In this document: positions 16,600-27,863 of the stretch, in pieces
Numbering within the stretch: the first letter of the stretch is position 1
Layout of the letters: the number at the start of each line of letters is the position of its first letter
Assembly (NCBI GenBank): GCA_016715195.1
Contig: JADKBB010000004.1
Span: forward strand, 62,001-126,000
Origin: Candidatus Villigracilis proximus
GTDB taxonomy: Bacteria > Chloroflexota > Anaerolineae > Anaerolineales > Villigracilaceae
Direction: 5' to 3'
DNA length: 64,000 bases
Notes under the pieces: generated by a model
Told to the model about the DNA's origin: nothing
The model's database searches: none
Seen by the model: the letters and a program-made list of their open reading frames with translations, nothing else
Program-made: the position numbers and the translations under genes

Positions 16600-19095
16600 A
16601 TGAACGTTCGACAAAAACAATCTTTAGCCGATCAATTTTTCGCAAAAACGTTTAGCGATGCGCTCAGATTCCTGCGCAAGCGCGCCCACTTAACACAGGA
16701 TGAACTGGGACGATCCGTAGGCTATAGCAGGGAACAGATTGCCCGTCTTGAAAATGGCAGCCGTCTGCCCGATCTGGCGGTGGTCGCCGCGCTTTTCATC
16801 CCAGCTCTTGATATTCAACATCAACCCGATCTCATTCAACGTCTGCTCGAACTGGCCGGACAGACCCGCAACACATCCAGCGCATCTCAACGCATCACCG
16901 TCACACGCACCACGCAAACAAAAACACAAAGAGTGTTGGAAATTGTCAGTGAACAATCCCGGTCACCTTACACACTTCCCTCGCCGCTCTTCCCCCTGAT
17001 CGGACGCACAACTGAGATCGAATCCATTTGCTCACTTTTGCTCGGTGAAGCGCGGCTGGTCACATTGATCGGCACACCGGGCATTGGCAAAACACGACTG
17101 GCATTGGAAATTGCGCAAACGTTAACCAGTCGCTTCACTCAGGGATCATGTTTTGCCGCGCTCGATTCAGTGCAAAATGCCGCAGATGTTCCGAGCGCCA
17201 TTGCAAACGCACTGGGAATCACACCAACAGCAGACCAATCCATCGAATCAGCCGTACGCGCACACCTTGCGTCTCATGAAATACTTTTGGTGCTGGATAA
17301 TTGCGAACATGTACTGGAATCTGCTGCGCTTTTTGGCGAATGGCTGGCCGCTGCACCCAGGCTTAAACTACTCTGCACCAGCCGTATTGCTCTTGACCTC
17401 TATGGTGAACACGAATGGGAAGTATCCCCGCTGGCCCTGCCCGATCTGGCACATCTGCCCGCCCTCGAAGAATTAAGTCGCATTGCCGCCATTCAACTGT
17501 TCATCGCGCGAATCCGAACAGCCAGCCCCGCTTTCAATTTAAGTACAGACAATGCCTTATCCATCGCCACCTTATGTGTTGCATTGGATGGTTTACCCCT
17601 CGCATTGGAATTGGCAGCAGCACGCGCACGCGAGATCGAGCCGGATGAATTATTACGTCAGATCGTAAGCGCACGCAACCGCTCCCAGCTTTCATCCACC
17701 CTGTTACAGCAAACCAAACGCAACATCGCAGAACGTCACCGGACTCTGCACGATGCGGTTGCGTGGAGTTATCACCTGCTCACCCCTGACCAACAAGCTG
17801 TCTTCATGCGTTTAGGCGTGATCGTCGGCGGATGTACGCCCCAGGCTGCTGAAGTCATTTGCGGTGCAGATATGTCAACCCTGCATGTATTGGCTGCCGC
17901 CAGCCTGATCCATCTTGAAGTCGAACCGTCCAATGAACGAGTGACAATGCTTGAAACGCTGCGCTCCTTCGCTTTGGAACAACTGACCAACGCCGGTCTT
18001 TTATATTCACTTCAACACACTCACGCGGCTTACTTTGCCGAATACGCTGAAACAGTATTCAAAGAAGTACGCGGTGAACATCAGTCTCACTGGCTGGCAC
18101 AAACAAGACTCAACCATGATAACTTCAGATCTGCGCTGCGCTTTACTTTGGAACAGGATGACCCGGAATTTGCCGTTACCATCGCGGGCGGACTGTGGTG
18201 GTTTTGGTATCGCCAGGGATTTCTACTGGAAGGCAGACAATGGCTGGATGCAAGTTTAAGCCGCCCGATCAAATCTGCGCTGACAAAGACACAAAAACGA
18301 CAGCGCGCCATTGCGCTCAACGGCGCAGGCTCCATAGCCTGTGAACAGGGTGATTATCCCGCTGCCATGGCCTATCACAAGGAAGGGCTGGCTTTACGAA
18401 ACGAATTAAAAGACAGAGACGGTATTGCAACCGTCCTGCACAATATGGCACTGGTGGCGCGCAGTCAGGGCGAATACGCGCAGGCCATTCAATTACTGGA
18501 AGAATCTCTTGCAATGGAATTGGAAAAAGGGGATCACAGCGATCTGGCAATGAATTATGCAAACATTGGAATTACAGCCGGAGAAATGAACGACTTGAAA
18601 CTGGCTCAAACCTGGCTGGAGCGTGCCCTTGAAACAGCAAACCCAACTGAGCAAACCTGGGAAACAGCGTTTATTGCCATCAATCTTGCCCAAATACTTT
18701 TTTGGCAGAATGACCTTAAACCAGCAGAGGAATTAGCGCAGCGGAGTTTGAAATTATTTGAAGAATTGGGTGACCTGCTCTATCTGCCGGAAGCTCAATT
18801 AATCCTGGCCCAGATCGCGATTGAGCACAATGATTTTTCACAGGCCAAAACTTTATGTGCAACAGTTTTGGATTATTATCAAAACTTAAATGATGAACAC
18901 GGAATTTCAAATGTACTCCATGTCCTTGCCTGGATAGCGCTAACCGAAGATAAAAGCCAAAGTAACGCAAAACAGGCCGCCAAATTATTTTCAGAATCCG
19001 TAACCCTGCGCGGCAAAGTCAGCCGTGCCTTATCCCCAGCTGAACAAGCCAGAAATCAAATTTTTCTGAATGCTTTAAATCAGCAGTTGATTTAA
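16600..19095 (+). CDS. STAND regulator 1: XRE HTH - NB-ARC ATPase - TPR
   Basis: 831 aa, cytoplasmic. An XRE-type helix-turn-helix spans ~19-72 (TQDELGRSVGYSREQIARLENG). A STAND/NB-ARC NTPase follows: Walker A GTPGIGKT at 158-165, Walker B LLVLDNCEHVL near 235-245, and a CTSR motif after it. A winged-helix-like segment and then TPR repeats (e.g. GDYPAAMAYHKEGLAL, GEYAQAIQLLEESLAM) fill the C-terminal half. Family knowledge: such proteins (AfsR/MalT-like) couple ligand sensing by TPRs and ATP binding to DNA binding. The recognition helix differs from regulators 2 and 3, which share one. It is divergent from the beta-helix gene 13988-16177 and convergent with the SBBP gene 19158-21492. No frameshifts. 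Confidence 0.9.
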   Translation: MNVRQKQSLADQFFAKTFSDALRFLRKRAHLTQDELGRSVGYSREQIARLENGSRLPDLAVVAALFIPALDIQHQPDLIQRLLELAGQTRNTSSASQRITVTRTTQTKTQRVLEIVSEQSRSPYTLPSPLFPLIGRTTEIESICSLLLGEARLVTLIGTPGIGKTRLALEIAQTLTSRFTQGSCFAALDSVQNAADVPSAIANALGITPTADQSIESAVRAHLASHEILLVLDNCEHVLESAALFGEWLAAAPRLKLLCTSRIALDLYGEHEWEVSPLALPDLAHLPALEELSRIAAIQLFIARIRTASPAFNLSTDNALSIATLCVALDGLPLALELAAARAREIEPDELLRQIVSARNRSQLSSTLLQQTKRNIAERHRTLHDAVAWSYHLLTPDQQAVFMRLGVIVGGCTPQAAEVICGADMSTLHVLAAASLIHLEVEPSNERVTMLETLRSFALEQLTNAGLLYSLQHTHAAYFAEYAETVFKEVRGEHQSHWLAQTRLNHDNFRSALRFTLEQDDPEFAVTIAGGLWWFWYRQGFLLEGRQWLDASLSRPIKSALTKTQKRQRAIALNGAGSIACEQGDYPAAMAYHKEGLALRNELKDRDGIATVLHNMALVARSQGEYAQAIQLLEESLAMELEKGDHSDLAMNYANIGITAGEMNDLKLAQTWLERALETANPTEQTWETAFIAINLAQILFWQNDLKPAEELAQRSLKLFEELGDLLYLPEAQLILAQIAIEHNDFSQAKTLCATVLDYYQNLNDEHGISNVLHVLAWIALTEDKSQSNAKQAAKLFSESVTLRGKVSRALSPAEQARNQIFLNALNQQLI

Positions 19096-19109
19096 TCATC
19101 ATCCAACCA

Positions 19110-19146
19110 AAAAGCGACAGACACTTCAAAAGTGCCTGCCGCTTTT
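19110..19146. terminator. bidirectional terminator between convergent genes
   Basis: AAAAGCGaCAGaCACTT (from 19110) pairs with AGTGcCTGcCGCTTTT (to 19146) around a CAAA loop; A- and T-rich ends suit both directions. Confidence 0.75.
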
Positions 19147-19157
19147 ATGTATCTTTT

Positions 19158-21492
19158 TTATGGAAGGTTAAACGCCTTGACCAAAAAGACCGCCATCTGC
19201 GCCCTGGTGACTGAATCACCAGGGCAGTAGTTACCATTGCCACAGCCGCTGGTAATACCATCAACCACCAATTGTTTGATGAAAGCCGCTGCCCAATAAT
19301 CAATTGCAACATCGGCAAAACCAGTGCTGACTCCCACGGCAGGCGGCACATAACTGGAACCGTTTTTGGCTTTCATTAAGAAGATCGCCATTTGCGCGCG
19401 CGTGACTGTGCTATCGGGGCAGTAATTCCCATTACCGCAGCCACTGGTGATGCCTTCGGCAGCCAGTTGTTTGATCCAGGCGGCTGCCCAGTAATCAGCA
19501 GAGACATCGGTGAAGCCGGTATTGCCGTTTACTGCAGGCGGCACATAATTTGAGCCGTGAACGCCTTTCAAGAGGAAAACCGCCATCTGAGCACGAGTAA
19601 CTACTGAATCTGGACAGTAGTTTAACGGGACGGTTGAGCAACCGCCGGTGACGCTTGCATTGTAGAGTCGTTCAATATAACTGTTGGCCCAGTAGGACTC
19701 AGGGACATCCGCAAAGGCAGAGGCTTTGATGATCATGTACATCTCACCGCTGTTGAAAGTCCCATTGCCTATGCCAGATCCGCCAAGCGGATTGAATTCG
19801 CCATCAAGGATGCTGTCGTTGTCGATCAAGTTGAGGCTGAGTGTGCCTGCGCCAGAGATATTGGAAACTGTTACAGTGTAGATACTGCCCGAACCGCTGA
19901 GTCCGCTCACGGTTGCGCCTGATACGCCGCTGGTTGTCAGGGTAAAGTCTGTTAAGTCCACGCCGGTTACAGATTTGGAGAAGGTGACGGTAAAGTCCAG
20001 ATTGGCTGCGCTGGAGGGGTTGGGATTTGTGCGTGTGATGGATGCCACGTATGGAAGTGTGGAGAGCTGCGTTTTGATGACCACGATCTCATCACTGCCA
20101 GAATGTGAGTGCAATGGCGCGATGGAACCTGTTTGATTCCAACTGTGAGAGCTATCGCCTGTGACGTATACATTTCCGATGTTATCAACGGCGATATCAA
20201 ACGCCGAAGATGGATAAGTGGTATTGCCCAATACAGTGCCCTGAGGATTCATCCAGGCAATGACAATATCTGCATTGCCAAAGTAAGGAAGGATGTTATT
20301 AATTTTTGAAGATTTCGCGGTGACATCTGTGTAGCCGGTTATGTAGACTGTTCCGGATGTGTCTACATCAACTCCTTCACTTGAGTCAAAAGATGAACTG
20401 CCTTGAAAGGTATGCCATTGATAGACGCCGCTGCCCGCCAGTTTTACAACTGCAATATCCTGAGAGCCACCTTTAAAGATGCTCAATGGCAATATGGAGC
20501 CGGGGCCATTCCAGGTGGAAACACTTGAGCCTGCCACATAGATATTATCATTTCCATCAATAGCCACATCGTTTGCCGAATCTTCGCCTGCGCTGCCATA
20601 GAATGTATGCCATTGATAAGCGCCTGCGCTGTTGAGTTTGAGCGCAAAGATATCCTTGCCGCCAGAATAGGAATTCAACGCCGCAGACGGCAAAGGCCAG
20701 GTTGAGTTCGCCTCGCCAACCACGATCGCATTTCCATTGTTATCAATATCCACGCCATAGCCAGTGGCATGACTGGCATTGCCGCCATAAAACGTGTGCC
20801 ACTGATAAGCGCCATTGGTGTTGAGTTTGGCGATCACCACATCTCCATATCCAGTGAGGCCATGCAAAGGGGATGTGGAACCGGGTCCATTCCAACTGAG
20901 ACCGCTGACTCCGGTTACATAGATATTGCCGCCGCCCACAGCGATATCAAAACTATCATCTGAAGTGGAATTACCCAGATAGGTATGCCATTGATATGCA
21001 CCATTGGAATCCAGTTTTAAGACAAGGATATCGGCATCGCCTGAGTAGGGATTTAGGGGCGCTTGTCCGCTGGGGCCATTCCAGGAAACATTGCTGTTGC
21101 CGCTGACGTAGACATTTCCATTTTCATCCACGGCAATCCCTTCGCCTGATTCATCATCCCCGCCATAGAAGGTATGCCATTGATAGACGCCGCTGGAATT
21201 AAGTTTTAGAACAAAGACATCATCTCCGGAAGTGTATGGATGCAAGGGAGTCTGTCCTGACGGACCGTTCCAACTGGCGCCGCTTTCGCCGGTGATGTAA
21301 ACATTTCCGTTTCCATCCACAGCCATGCCGTATCCATAATCCCAGGTGGAGCTGCCAAAAGAAGGTATGCCAGGAATAGGCAGGGGAATTCACAGCGCTT
21401 TGCATGCCCAGCACCGGAGAAACCCACCCAATCATACCGATCAAAACGATCAGCGATAACAAGTAACGAATTGCGAAGTATTTATTTTTCAT
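19158..21492 (-). CDS. SBBP-like seven-repeat propeller + Ig-like + SLH protein (one frameshift)
   Basis: The start at 21492 (or the ATG just before it) has GGAGGT at 21498-21503 and gives a signal peptide (MKNKYFAIRYLLSLIVLIGMIG). After about 44 codons the frame is lost at an AAAA run (21357-21360): removing one base joins WHTFFG to GSSTWDYGYGMAVDGNG and restores a 777-aa protein. Without repair, only 19158-21326 is open and lacks a signal. The repaired protein has seven SBBP-like repeats (YQWHTFYGG, NVYVTGxS), one Ig-like domain of the VTFSKSVTGVDLTDF type, and three SLH-like repeats ending FNLP. Only ~22 bp separate its start from the previous gene's terminator, so a promoter of its own is hard to place. 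Confidence 0.75.
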
Positions 21493-21514
21493 CATGACCT
21501 CCATAATAGTGGAA

Positions 21515-21552
21515 GGTCGCACTTTCAATTTTATTGTTTTGAAAGTGCGACC
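21515..21552 (-). terminator. intrinsic terminator of the kelch-like gene
   Basis: GGTCGCACTTTC (21515-21526) pairs perfectly with GAAAGTGCGACC (21541-21552); read leftward it follows the stop at 21559. Confidence 0.8.
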
Positions 21553-21558
21553 GATGTT

Positions 21559-24500
21559 TTAAGGCAGGTTGAATGCTTTGACTAAAAAGACGGCCATTTG
21601 TGCGCGGGTCACCGGGTTGTCGGGACAGTAGTTACCGCGCCCAACCGCCGGTAATGCTTTCGGCACAAGTTGCTCGATCCATGCTGCCGCCCAATAATTC
21701 GCCAGGACATCTGAAACTTGACCCGATGCGGCGGCAGATAACTGGAGCCTTTCGCCTTCAGCAGGAAGATCGCCATTTGTGCGCGGGTGACTGCGCATCG
21801 GGGCAGTAACTTGTTGCCGCATCCGCCAGTGATGCCTTCGGCTGCGAGTTGTTTGATCCAGGCGGCTGCCCAGTAATCAATTGCCACATCGTTGAAGCCG
21901 GTAGTAGCGCCCACAGCAGGCGGCGTAAAGCCTGAGCCGTGAACACCTTTCAATAAGAAGACTGCCATCTGTGCGCGGGTCACTGTATTATCCGGGCAGT
22001 AATTCAACGGGACGGTTGAACAGCCGCCGGTGATGCCCGCATAGTATAGGCGTTCGATGTAACTGTTAGCCCAATAACTAAATGGAACATCCGCAAAGAC
22101 AGGCGACTTGCTGACCGTGTAAGACTGTCCGCTGGTAAAGCCGGCTGCCAGTGAATTAAGTACTGCATCTTTGATGGAGTTGTCATTCACAACATCCAAA
22201 CGAATGGTGCCGTTGCCGCTGCCGGTGTTGACTGTGACAGTGTAGACACTGCCCGTGCCGCTGATTCCGCTCATAGTTACGTTTGATACGCCGCTTGTCG
22301 TCAAAGTGAAATCACTCAGGTCAACTCCTGTCACTGATTCGGAGAAGGTGACGGTGAAGTCTACGCTGGTAAGTGCTGTAGGAGTAGGGTTAACACGGGT
22401 AATGGTTTGAACTGCGGGAGGGGTCACATCCAACCCATAAGCGGCGATGTAATCTGCGGTGCTGAGTACGCTGCCATTATTATTGATATTAAAAAAATTG
22501 CCGCCTGTGTACAGACTTGCGCTGCTTATTCCCAGTGCATAGACGCCAGGGTCGTAAATGGAACCTTGCAGAGAGCCGTTCCCTGCGCCGTTGTTGCCCA
22601 GCGCCGACCAGTTCACGCCGTCCCATTTGGCGATGTAATCGGCGGCGTTTGAGTTGGCATTTGTAAATATGCCGCCCGCATACAATTGATTGCCCGTCAT
22701 GGCAAGTGCATACACACTATTTGTGAGAGCGCCGCTCCCCGCGCCATTACTGCCCAGCGCAGACCAATTGACGCCGTCCCATTTGGCGAGGTAGTCAGCC
22801 TCGGGAATGGCAAGGGTATTATTGACAACATCGGTAAAGTTGCCGCCGACATATAAATCACCGCCGTTGACCAGAAGCGAATACACCGGGCCGGTTAACG
22901 CAGTACTATTGCCGCTGCCCAGCGCAGACCAATGCGCGCCATCCCATTTGGCGATACTGTTGGCTGCTGCCAACAAAGTAGCCCCATCCATCATATTATA
23001 GAACTCGCCGCCCACATACAGGTTGTTGCCCTGAAAAGCAAGAGCGTTGACTCTGCCGGTCAGAGAACCATCTCCCGCGCCATTATCCCCAAGCGAAAGC
23101 CAGCTTGCACCGTCAAAATACGCCGCATAATCTGCTGCGCCATTACCGCCCGCATTCTGAAAATTTCCACCGACATACAGATCACCGTTAATAGGGGAAA
23201 CGGCAAGCGCGTTGACTGGGTTAGTCAGAGCTGTGTTTCCAACAGCAGACCAATCAGCGCCATCCCACTTGGCGAGGTAATCAGCTTCGGGAAGGGCTGT
23301 GCCGTTATTGTTTACATTCGTAAAATTACCGCCGACATAAATACTGTTCCCTTGAATAGCAATGGCATAGACTCCGTTATTCAAGGAACTACCACCAGCG
23401 CCATCACTTCCCAAGCCTGACCAATTCGCACCGTCCCACTTGGCAATGTAGTTAATACTTGGGTCTGGCAATCCATTATTAGACAGCTCATAGAAATAAC
23501 CGCCCACATACACGTCGGTTCCATTCACGGCGATACAGGTCACACCCCAGTTGAGCGAGCCAGCGCGCGGAGTATTGACTTGCCAGGCTCCATTTTCCCA
23601 TTGAGAAAAGAAAGCATTTTGAGGCAAGAGTACGCCCGCGTTCATTACACTTGAGAAAAACCACCCAGGTAGAGACGCGAGCCGTTGCCCGCCAAAGCCC
23701 GCACACTGCTTTTTAGCGAACCATCGCCCGTACCATCATCCCCCAAGGCAGACCAGGCACCAGCCGAGAGCTTTGCAGCGTGATCTGCCTGTGGAACTCC
23801 GCCCGCATTTATAAAATCACCGCCAACATAGATATTTGTACCGATCAGGGTGATCGCATAAACAGAGCCATTTATGGGTTGAAAGTCGGCGCTCATTGCG
23901 CCCCAGTCTGCGCCATCCCAAAAGGTTAGGTATGAAACATCTGGCAAATAAGCAAGAGAACCATTGTAAACATAGGGAAAACCTCCGCCCACGATCACAC
24001 GTTGCGTGGCGCCTGTGCCGCTCACAGCAATTGCATGAACGGCCCCACTCAACGAGCCGTTCCCGGCGCCGTTATCGCCCAGTGCAGTCCAAATATCCAC
24101 ACCGCCCCACTTGACAATAAAATCAGCCGCACCCAGCCCGGCTGCGTTTGTAAACTGTCCACCTATATATAGGCCTGTATCGCCCCAAGCCAGTGCGCGG
24201 ACAATGCTATTTAATGGCAGGTTTCCCAGCGCAGACCAGTTTTCAGAGACCTTATCAAACCTGGCAACATAATCTGCGGTAGGCAGGGAAGTTCCCATAT
24301 TATTTACATCCGTAAATCCGCCCCCCGCGTACACAAAGTCTTCGTCAGTGCGATGGCAAGAACACTGTTATTCAAGGAGCCGTTTCCACCCGAACCAGAC
24401 CCGAGCGCATTCCAATTGCTACCATCCCAGCGGGCAATAAAATCTGCGGCGGGAAGCGGCGTGCCATTATTATTTAAATTCATAAAATCACCGCCCGCAT

Positions 24501-25008
24501 AGATATCGCCGGTGAATGCATCCACCGCAATGGCAGATACCGTTCCGCCAATCGCGCCATCCCCCATGCCATTATTTCCCAATGCCGACCATGTCGTTCC
24601 ATCCCACTTCACGATTGCATCTGCGGCTTCATTATTATTCACATTATAAAAAGAGCCGCCAACATATACATCACTGCCGCTCACGGCAATCGCATAAACA
24701 ATATTCTGAATGGGGCCATTCCCCGCGCCCAACGCTTCCCAGTTTCCCTGGGAAATCGCTTGCGGTGAAAAGACCGGGCCATGCAGCGGGTCTACTGTCA
24801 CATCCCAGCCTTCAAGATCGAATGAACCGCTGAAGTTCCCATCCAGATTTAACGTGCCGTCTGGGTTGAGAAATGATTCGGGTGAAGTCAATTCCTGATT
24901 CGCAGCCGGTGCAGCCGCGCGCACTGGCTGCGCCGGCAAAAAAGACAACGCGCTAAAAACAAGACAAATGGCAAGAAATAAATTAGTAGTTCGGGTTACG
25001 GTATGCAT
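21559..25008 (-). pseudogene. 14-repeat LYVGG (kelch-like) double propeller + Ig-like + SLH, multiply frameshifted
   Basis: The ATG at 25008 has AAGGAG and begins a signal peptide (MHTVTRTTNLFLAICLVFSAL). The reading frame is then broken at ~24345 (one base missing; repair gives AIALDEDFVYAGG), at the A-run 23656-23660 (one base missing; repair gives LYLGGFFSSVMNAG), and at several points at 21640-21830 inside SLH repeats 2-3. Conceptual repair yields about 1150 aa with exactly 14 LYVGGxF blades, i.e. two seven-bladed propellers, one Ig-like domain, and SLH-like repeats ending FNLP. The N-terminus (SPESFLNPDGTLNLDGNFSGS) is a close paralogue of the gene starting at 63539. It is divergent from STAND regulator 2 across 129 bp. 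As sequenced it cannot make the full protein; decay or assembly error are both possible. Confidence 0.75.
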
Positions 25009-25064
25009 TTTTTCTCCTTGATCTATTAAAACGTTGACATCTTTATATCCTGCCTCAGGTTGAA

Positions 25065-25084
25065 TTTGTTGCGTTTTGTTGCGT
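25065..25084. promoter_or_regulatory. tandem TTTGTTGCGT direct repeat (candidate operator)
   Basis: TTTGTTGCGT occurs twice head-to-tail with no gap (25065-25074, 25075-25084) in the 129-bp region between a surface-protein gene and STAND regulator 2. The TTTGTTG core recurs in the equivalent position at regulator 3. Confidence 0.5.
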
Positions 25085-25125
25085 ATTTGCAAACCTCACG
25101 GGCAGTACGTTGGTCATAGTCAGAG

Positions 25126-25131
25126 TACAAT
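25126..25131 (+). promoter_or_regulatory. -10 box of STAND regulator 2 (leaderless start)
   Basis: TACAAT ends 6 bases before the ATG at 25138 and no ribosome binding site intervenes. A -35 match is not clear, which would suit activator dependence. Confidence 0.45.
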
Positions 25132-25137
25132 TTGAAT

Positions 25138-27765
25138 ATGACAGAGATCAATCCCGCATCGTTTGAAACATTTGGCGAACTCATGCGCTACCTACGCGTG
25201 CGCGCGCATCTCTCTCAACGCGAACTGGCGGCCATTGTCGATTATCACTACAGCTACATCAGCCGCCTCGAAAAAAATCAACATACGCTGGCGCAGGTTG
25301 TTTTAATGGCGCGTTTTATCCCCGCTTTAAATTTGCAAAACGACCCTGAATGGGCAAAGCGCCTGATCGAACTGTCTGCACAAAATCGGAATGAAACAGA
25401 TACTCACGCACTTAAGACAGAGTCCACTGTCAGCGAAGAAAATATATATCGTCTGCCGCCCAGTCTCACGCCGATGTTGGGACGCGAGGAAGAGTCAACT
25501 TTATTGGTGGAAAATTTACGTCAAGAAAATATCCGCGTGCTGACCATTGTAGGTCCGCCGGGCGTGGGAAAAACGCGGCTGGCCGTGCATGTGGCAGAAC
25601 AACTGGCTGATCAATTTGAGCATGGCGCGGTCTTCGTTAACCTCGCCCCCATCCAACAACCTGAAATGGTACTGGCCGCGCTGCTTGAAGCCCTCGGCGT
25701 GCAGGAAACATCCATCTCCACCAGTCTTTTTGTGCTGCAATCTTTTTTACAAAATAAAAATTTATTGATCCTGTTTGATAATTTTGAACAGGTACTTTCC
25801 GCCGCTCCGGCATTATCTGAACTTCTCAATCATGCGTCTGAAATAAAAATTCTAGCGACCAGCCGCGAAGCCTTACGCATTCCGGGCGAACATGAATTTC
25901 AACTTACACCCCTGCCCCTGCCCGATGATGGCACTCACAACAAAAAAGATTTGGAAGATTCCCCCGCTGTGCAATTATTTGTCCAACGGGCACGCGCCGC
26001 CAAATCAGATTTTCAACTTACCGAAGAAAACGCATCACGCGTAACTGAGATCTGCCGCCGTTTAGACGGTTTGCCCCTCGCGATAGAATTGGCCGCTGCG
26101 CGCGCCCAAACATTCAGCTTAAGTGTAATGATCGAACAATTTGACCGCCGCTTTAACTGGCTCACACGCGGCAATCGCAACGACCCCGCATGGCGGCAAA
26201 CTTTATCCGGCGCCATCGAATGGAGTTACAACCTGCTGACCGAACCGGAGCGCACATTGCTCCAACGCCTGTCTGTCTTTGCTGGCGGCTGGACGCTCGA
26301 AGCTGCCGAGGAAATATGCAGCGATGATACAACCTGCATCCAGACAAATATATTTAATTTACTATTACAACTTGTAGACCGCTCACTGGTAGTGGCAGAA
26401 TCGAACGAAGATAAAATGCATTACCGCTTTCTCGATACCATTCGCCATTTCGCGCATGAAAAACTGGAACAATCCGGCGAATTAATAAATTTACGCAACC
26501 AGCATCTCCATTATTACACCCGCTGGACGGAAAACACAGAAACCCTGCTTGATAAAACTTCACCGCTCGAACTGCGCCGCATTGTGGAGATCAAACACAA
26601 CAATATCCGCGCTGCATTAGGTTGGGCCTTGAACCCGCGCGCCGATCTTGAAGACAGCCTCAAACTGGCGGTTGCGATCAACACCATCTGGCTCAAACAC
26701 AGTCACTTTAAAGAAGCGCTCGACTGGGTGGATAAATTTTTGCCGCATACATTGGAGCCGGCTCATAAACCCTATCGCGCAAAATTACTTTATCTTAAAG
26801 CCGCCCTGTCCTATTGGCGCAACAATTTGGCACAGGCGCGCGAATCCTCGCTTGAAGCGGAAACACTCGCCAGAGAATTGGGCGATAAAAGATTACTGGC
26901 AAATATTCTCTGCTATCTTGGTGGTGATATTTATCGTGAGTTGAAGGAACTTGAACAGGCCGCACTTTGTTTAAAGGAAAGCATTGCCTTGTGCCGCGAG
27001 ACCCATCACCTCTCACGGTTAAGCATTGCACTCACCAGTCTGGGCGTTGTTTTATATCAAACAAAAAAATACAGTGAATCATCGGCTGTCATTCAGGAAG
27101 CCCTGCAGATCGCAACACAGGAAAATGATCCATGGGGAAAAAGTTATGCCCTGCGAGTGCAAGCCGATAACCTGCGCTTTGATGGAAATTTCAATGAAGC
27201 GCTGCCGGCCTTCCAACGCGCACTGGAAATATCGCTCGCCATCGAAGACCGCATCAGCGCCGGTATGGAACTTGCGAATATGTCCATGCTGGCCAATGTA
27301 CTCGAAGACTATCCGGCTTCAGGCAAATATGCCGAAGCTGCGCTTGCTGCTTTTCAAGCCATCGGCAATGAATATCAGCAGCCGTTCCCGCTGCGTCTGC
27401 TGGCTTACTCTGCCCTATCCGCCGGCGACATGGAACGTGCCCGAAGCCTAAGTATTGAAAGCCTGAAAGGCAACCACGCACTTGGGCACAAAACCGGCGT
27501 ACTGGCCTGTCTGCTGACGCTGGCACATATTGAAGCCGCAACGGGGAATTCCATACACGCCGCAGAACTATATTCATTTATAAAAACACAATTGAATAAA
27601 GCCAAATCTACGCTGCTTGAATCAGATGCCTTTGCGCTAAGCCGCCTTGAGATAAAATTAATGCAAAAACCCGGCCAGTTGAAACTGGCTAAAATATATA
27701 AAGACACTGACAAGGTTTTGATCGAACAGATTTATAAAAAGTTAAATCTAAATCTCTCCGAATAA
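25138..27765 (+). CDS. STAND regulator 2: XRE HTH - NB-ARC ATPase - TPR
   Basis: 875 aa from the ATG at 25138; an in-frame TTG two codons earlier is less likely. XRE helix-turn-helix at ~13-66 with recognition segment YHYSYISRLEKN, identical to regulator 3. Walker A GPPGVGKT at 139-146, Walker B LLILFDNFEQVL near 215-225, then ATSRE, a winged-helix segment, and a long TPR solenoid (residues ~520-850). It is divergent from the double-propeller gene 21559-25008 and convergent with 27864-29261 across a shared hairpin. Role by family: ATP-dependent, ligand-gated transcription regulator. Target by position: the divergent surface-protein gene; this is inference. Confidence 0.9.
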   Translation: MTEINPASFETFGELMRYLRVRAHLSQRELAAIVDYHYSYISRLEKNQHTLAQVVLMARFIPALNLQNDPEWAKRLIELSAQNRNETDTHALKTESTVSEENIYRLPPSLTPMLGREEESTLLVENLRQENIRVLTIVGPPGVGKTRLAVHVAEQLADQFEHGAVFVNLAPIQQPEMVLAALLEALGVQETSISTSLFVLQSFLQNKNLLILFDNFEQVLSAAPALSELLNHASEIKILATSREALRIPGEHEFQLTPLPLPDDGTHNKKDLEDSPAVQLFVQRARAAKSDFQLTEENASRVTEICRRLDGLPLAIELAAARAQTFSLSVMIEQFDRRFNWLTRGNRNDPAWRQTLSGAIEWSYNLLTEPERTLLQRLSVFAGGWTLEAAEEICSDDTTCIQTNIFNLLLQLVDRSLVVAESNEDKMHYRFLDTIRHFAHEKLEQSGELINLRNQHLHYYTRWTENTETLLDKTSPLELRRIVEIKHNNIRAALGWALNPRADLEDSLKLAVAINTIWLKHSHFKEALDWVDKFLPHTLEPAHKPYRAKLLYLKAALSYWRNNLAQARESSLEAETLARELGDKRLLANILCYLGGDIYRELKELEQAALCLKESIALCRETHHLSRLSIALTSLGVVLYQTKKYSESSAVIQEALQIATQENDPWGKSYALRVQADNLRFDGNFNEALPAFQRALEISLAIEDRISAGMELANMSMLANVLEDYPASGKYAEAALAAFQAIGNEYQQPFPLRLLAYSALSAGDMERARSLSIESLKGNHALGHKTGVLACLLTLAHIEAATGNSIHAAELYSFIKTQLNKAKSTLLESDAFALSRLEIKLMQKPGQLKLAKIYKDTDKVLIEQIYKKLNLNLSE

Positions 27766-27800
27766 AAATAAAACATGACACATCTTGTTCTTAAAAACGA

Positions 27801-27833
27801 ACTCACCCTCGAAACCTTAATTTCGGGGTGAGT
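27801..27833. terminator. bidirectional terminator
   Basis: ACTCACCCTCGAAA (27801-27814) pairs with TTTCGGGGTGAGT (27821-27833) around CCTTAA, between convergent genes. Confidence 0.75.
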
Positions 27834-27863
27834 CATATTCGCTTATATCAATCCCGCATTTCT

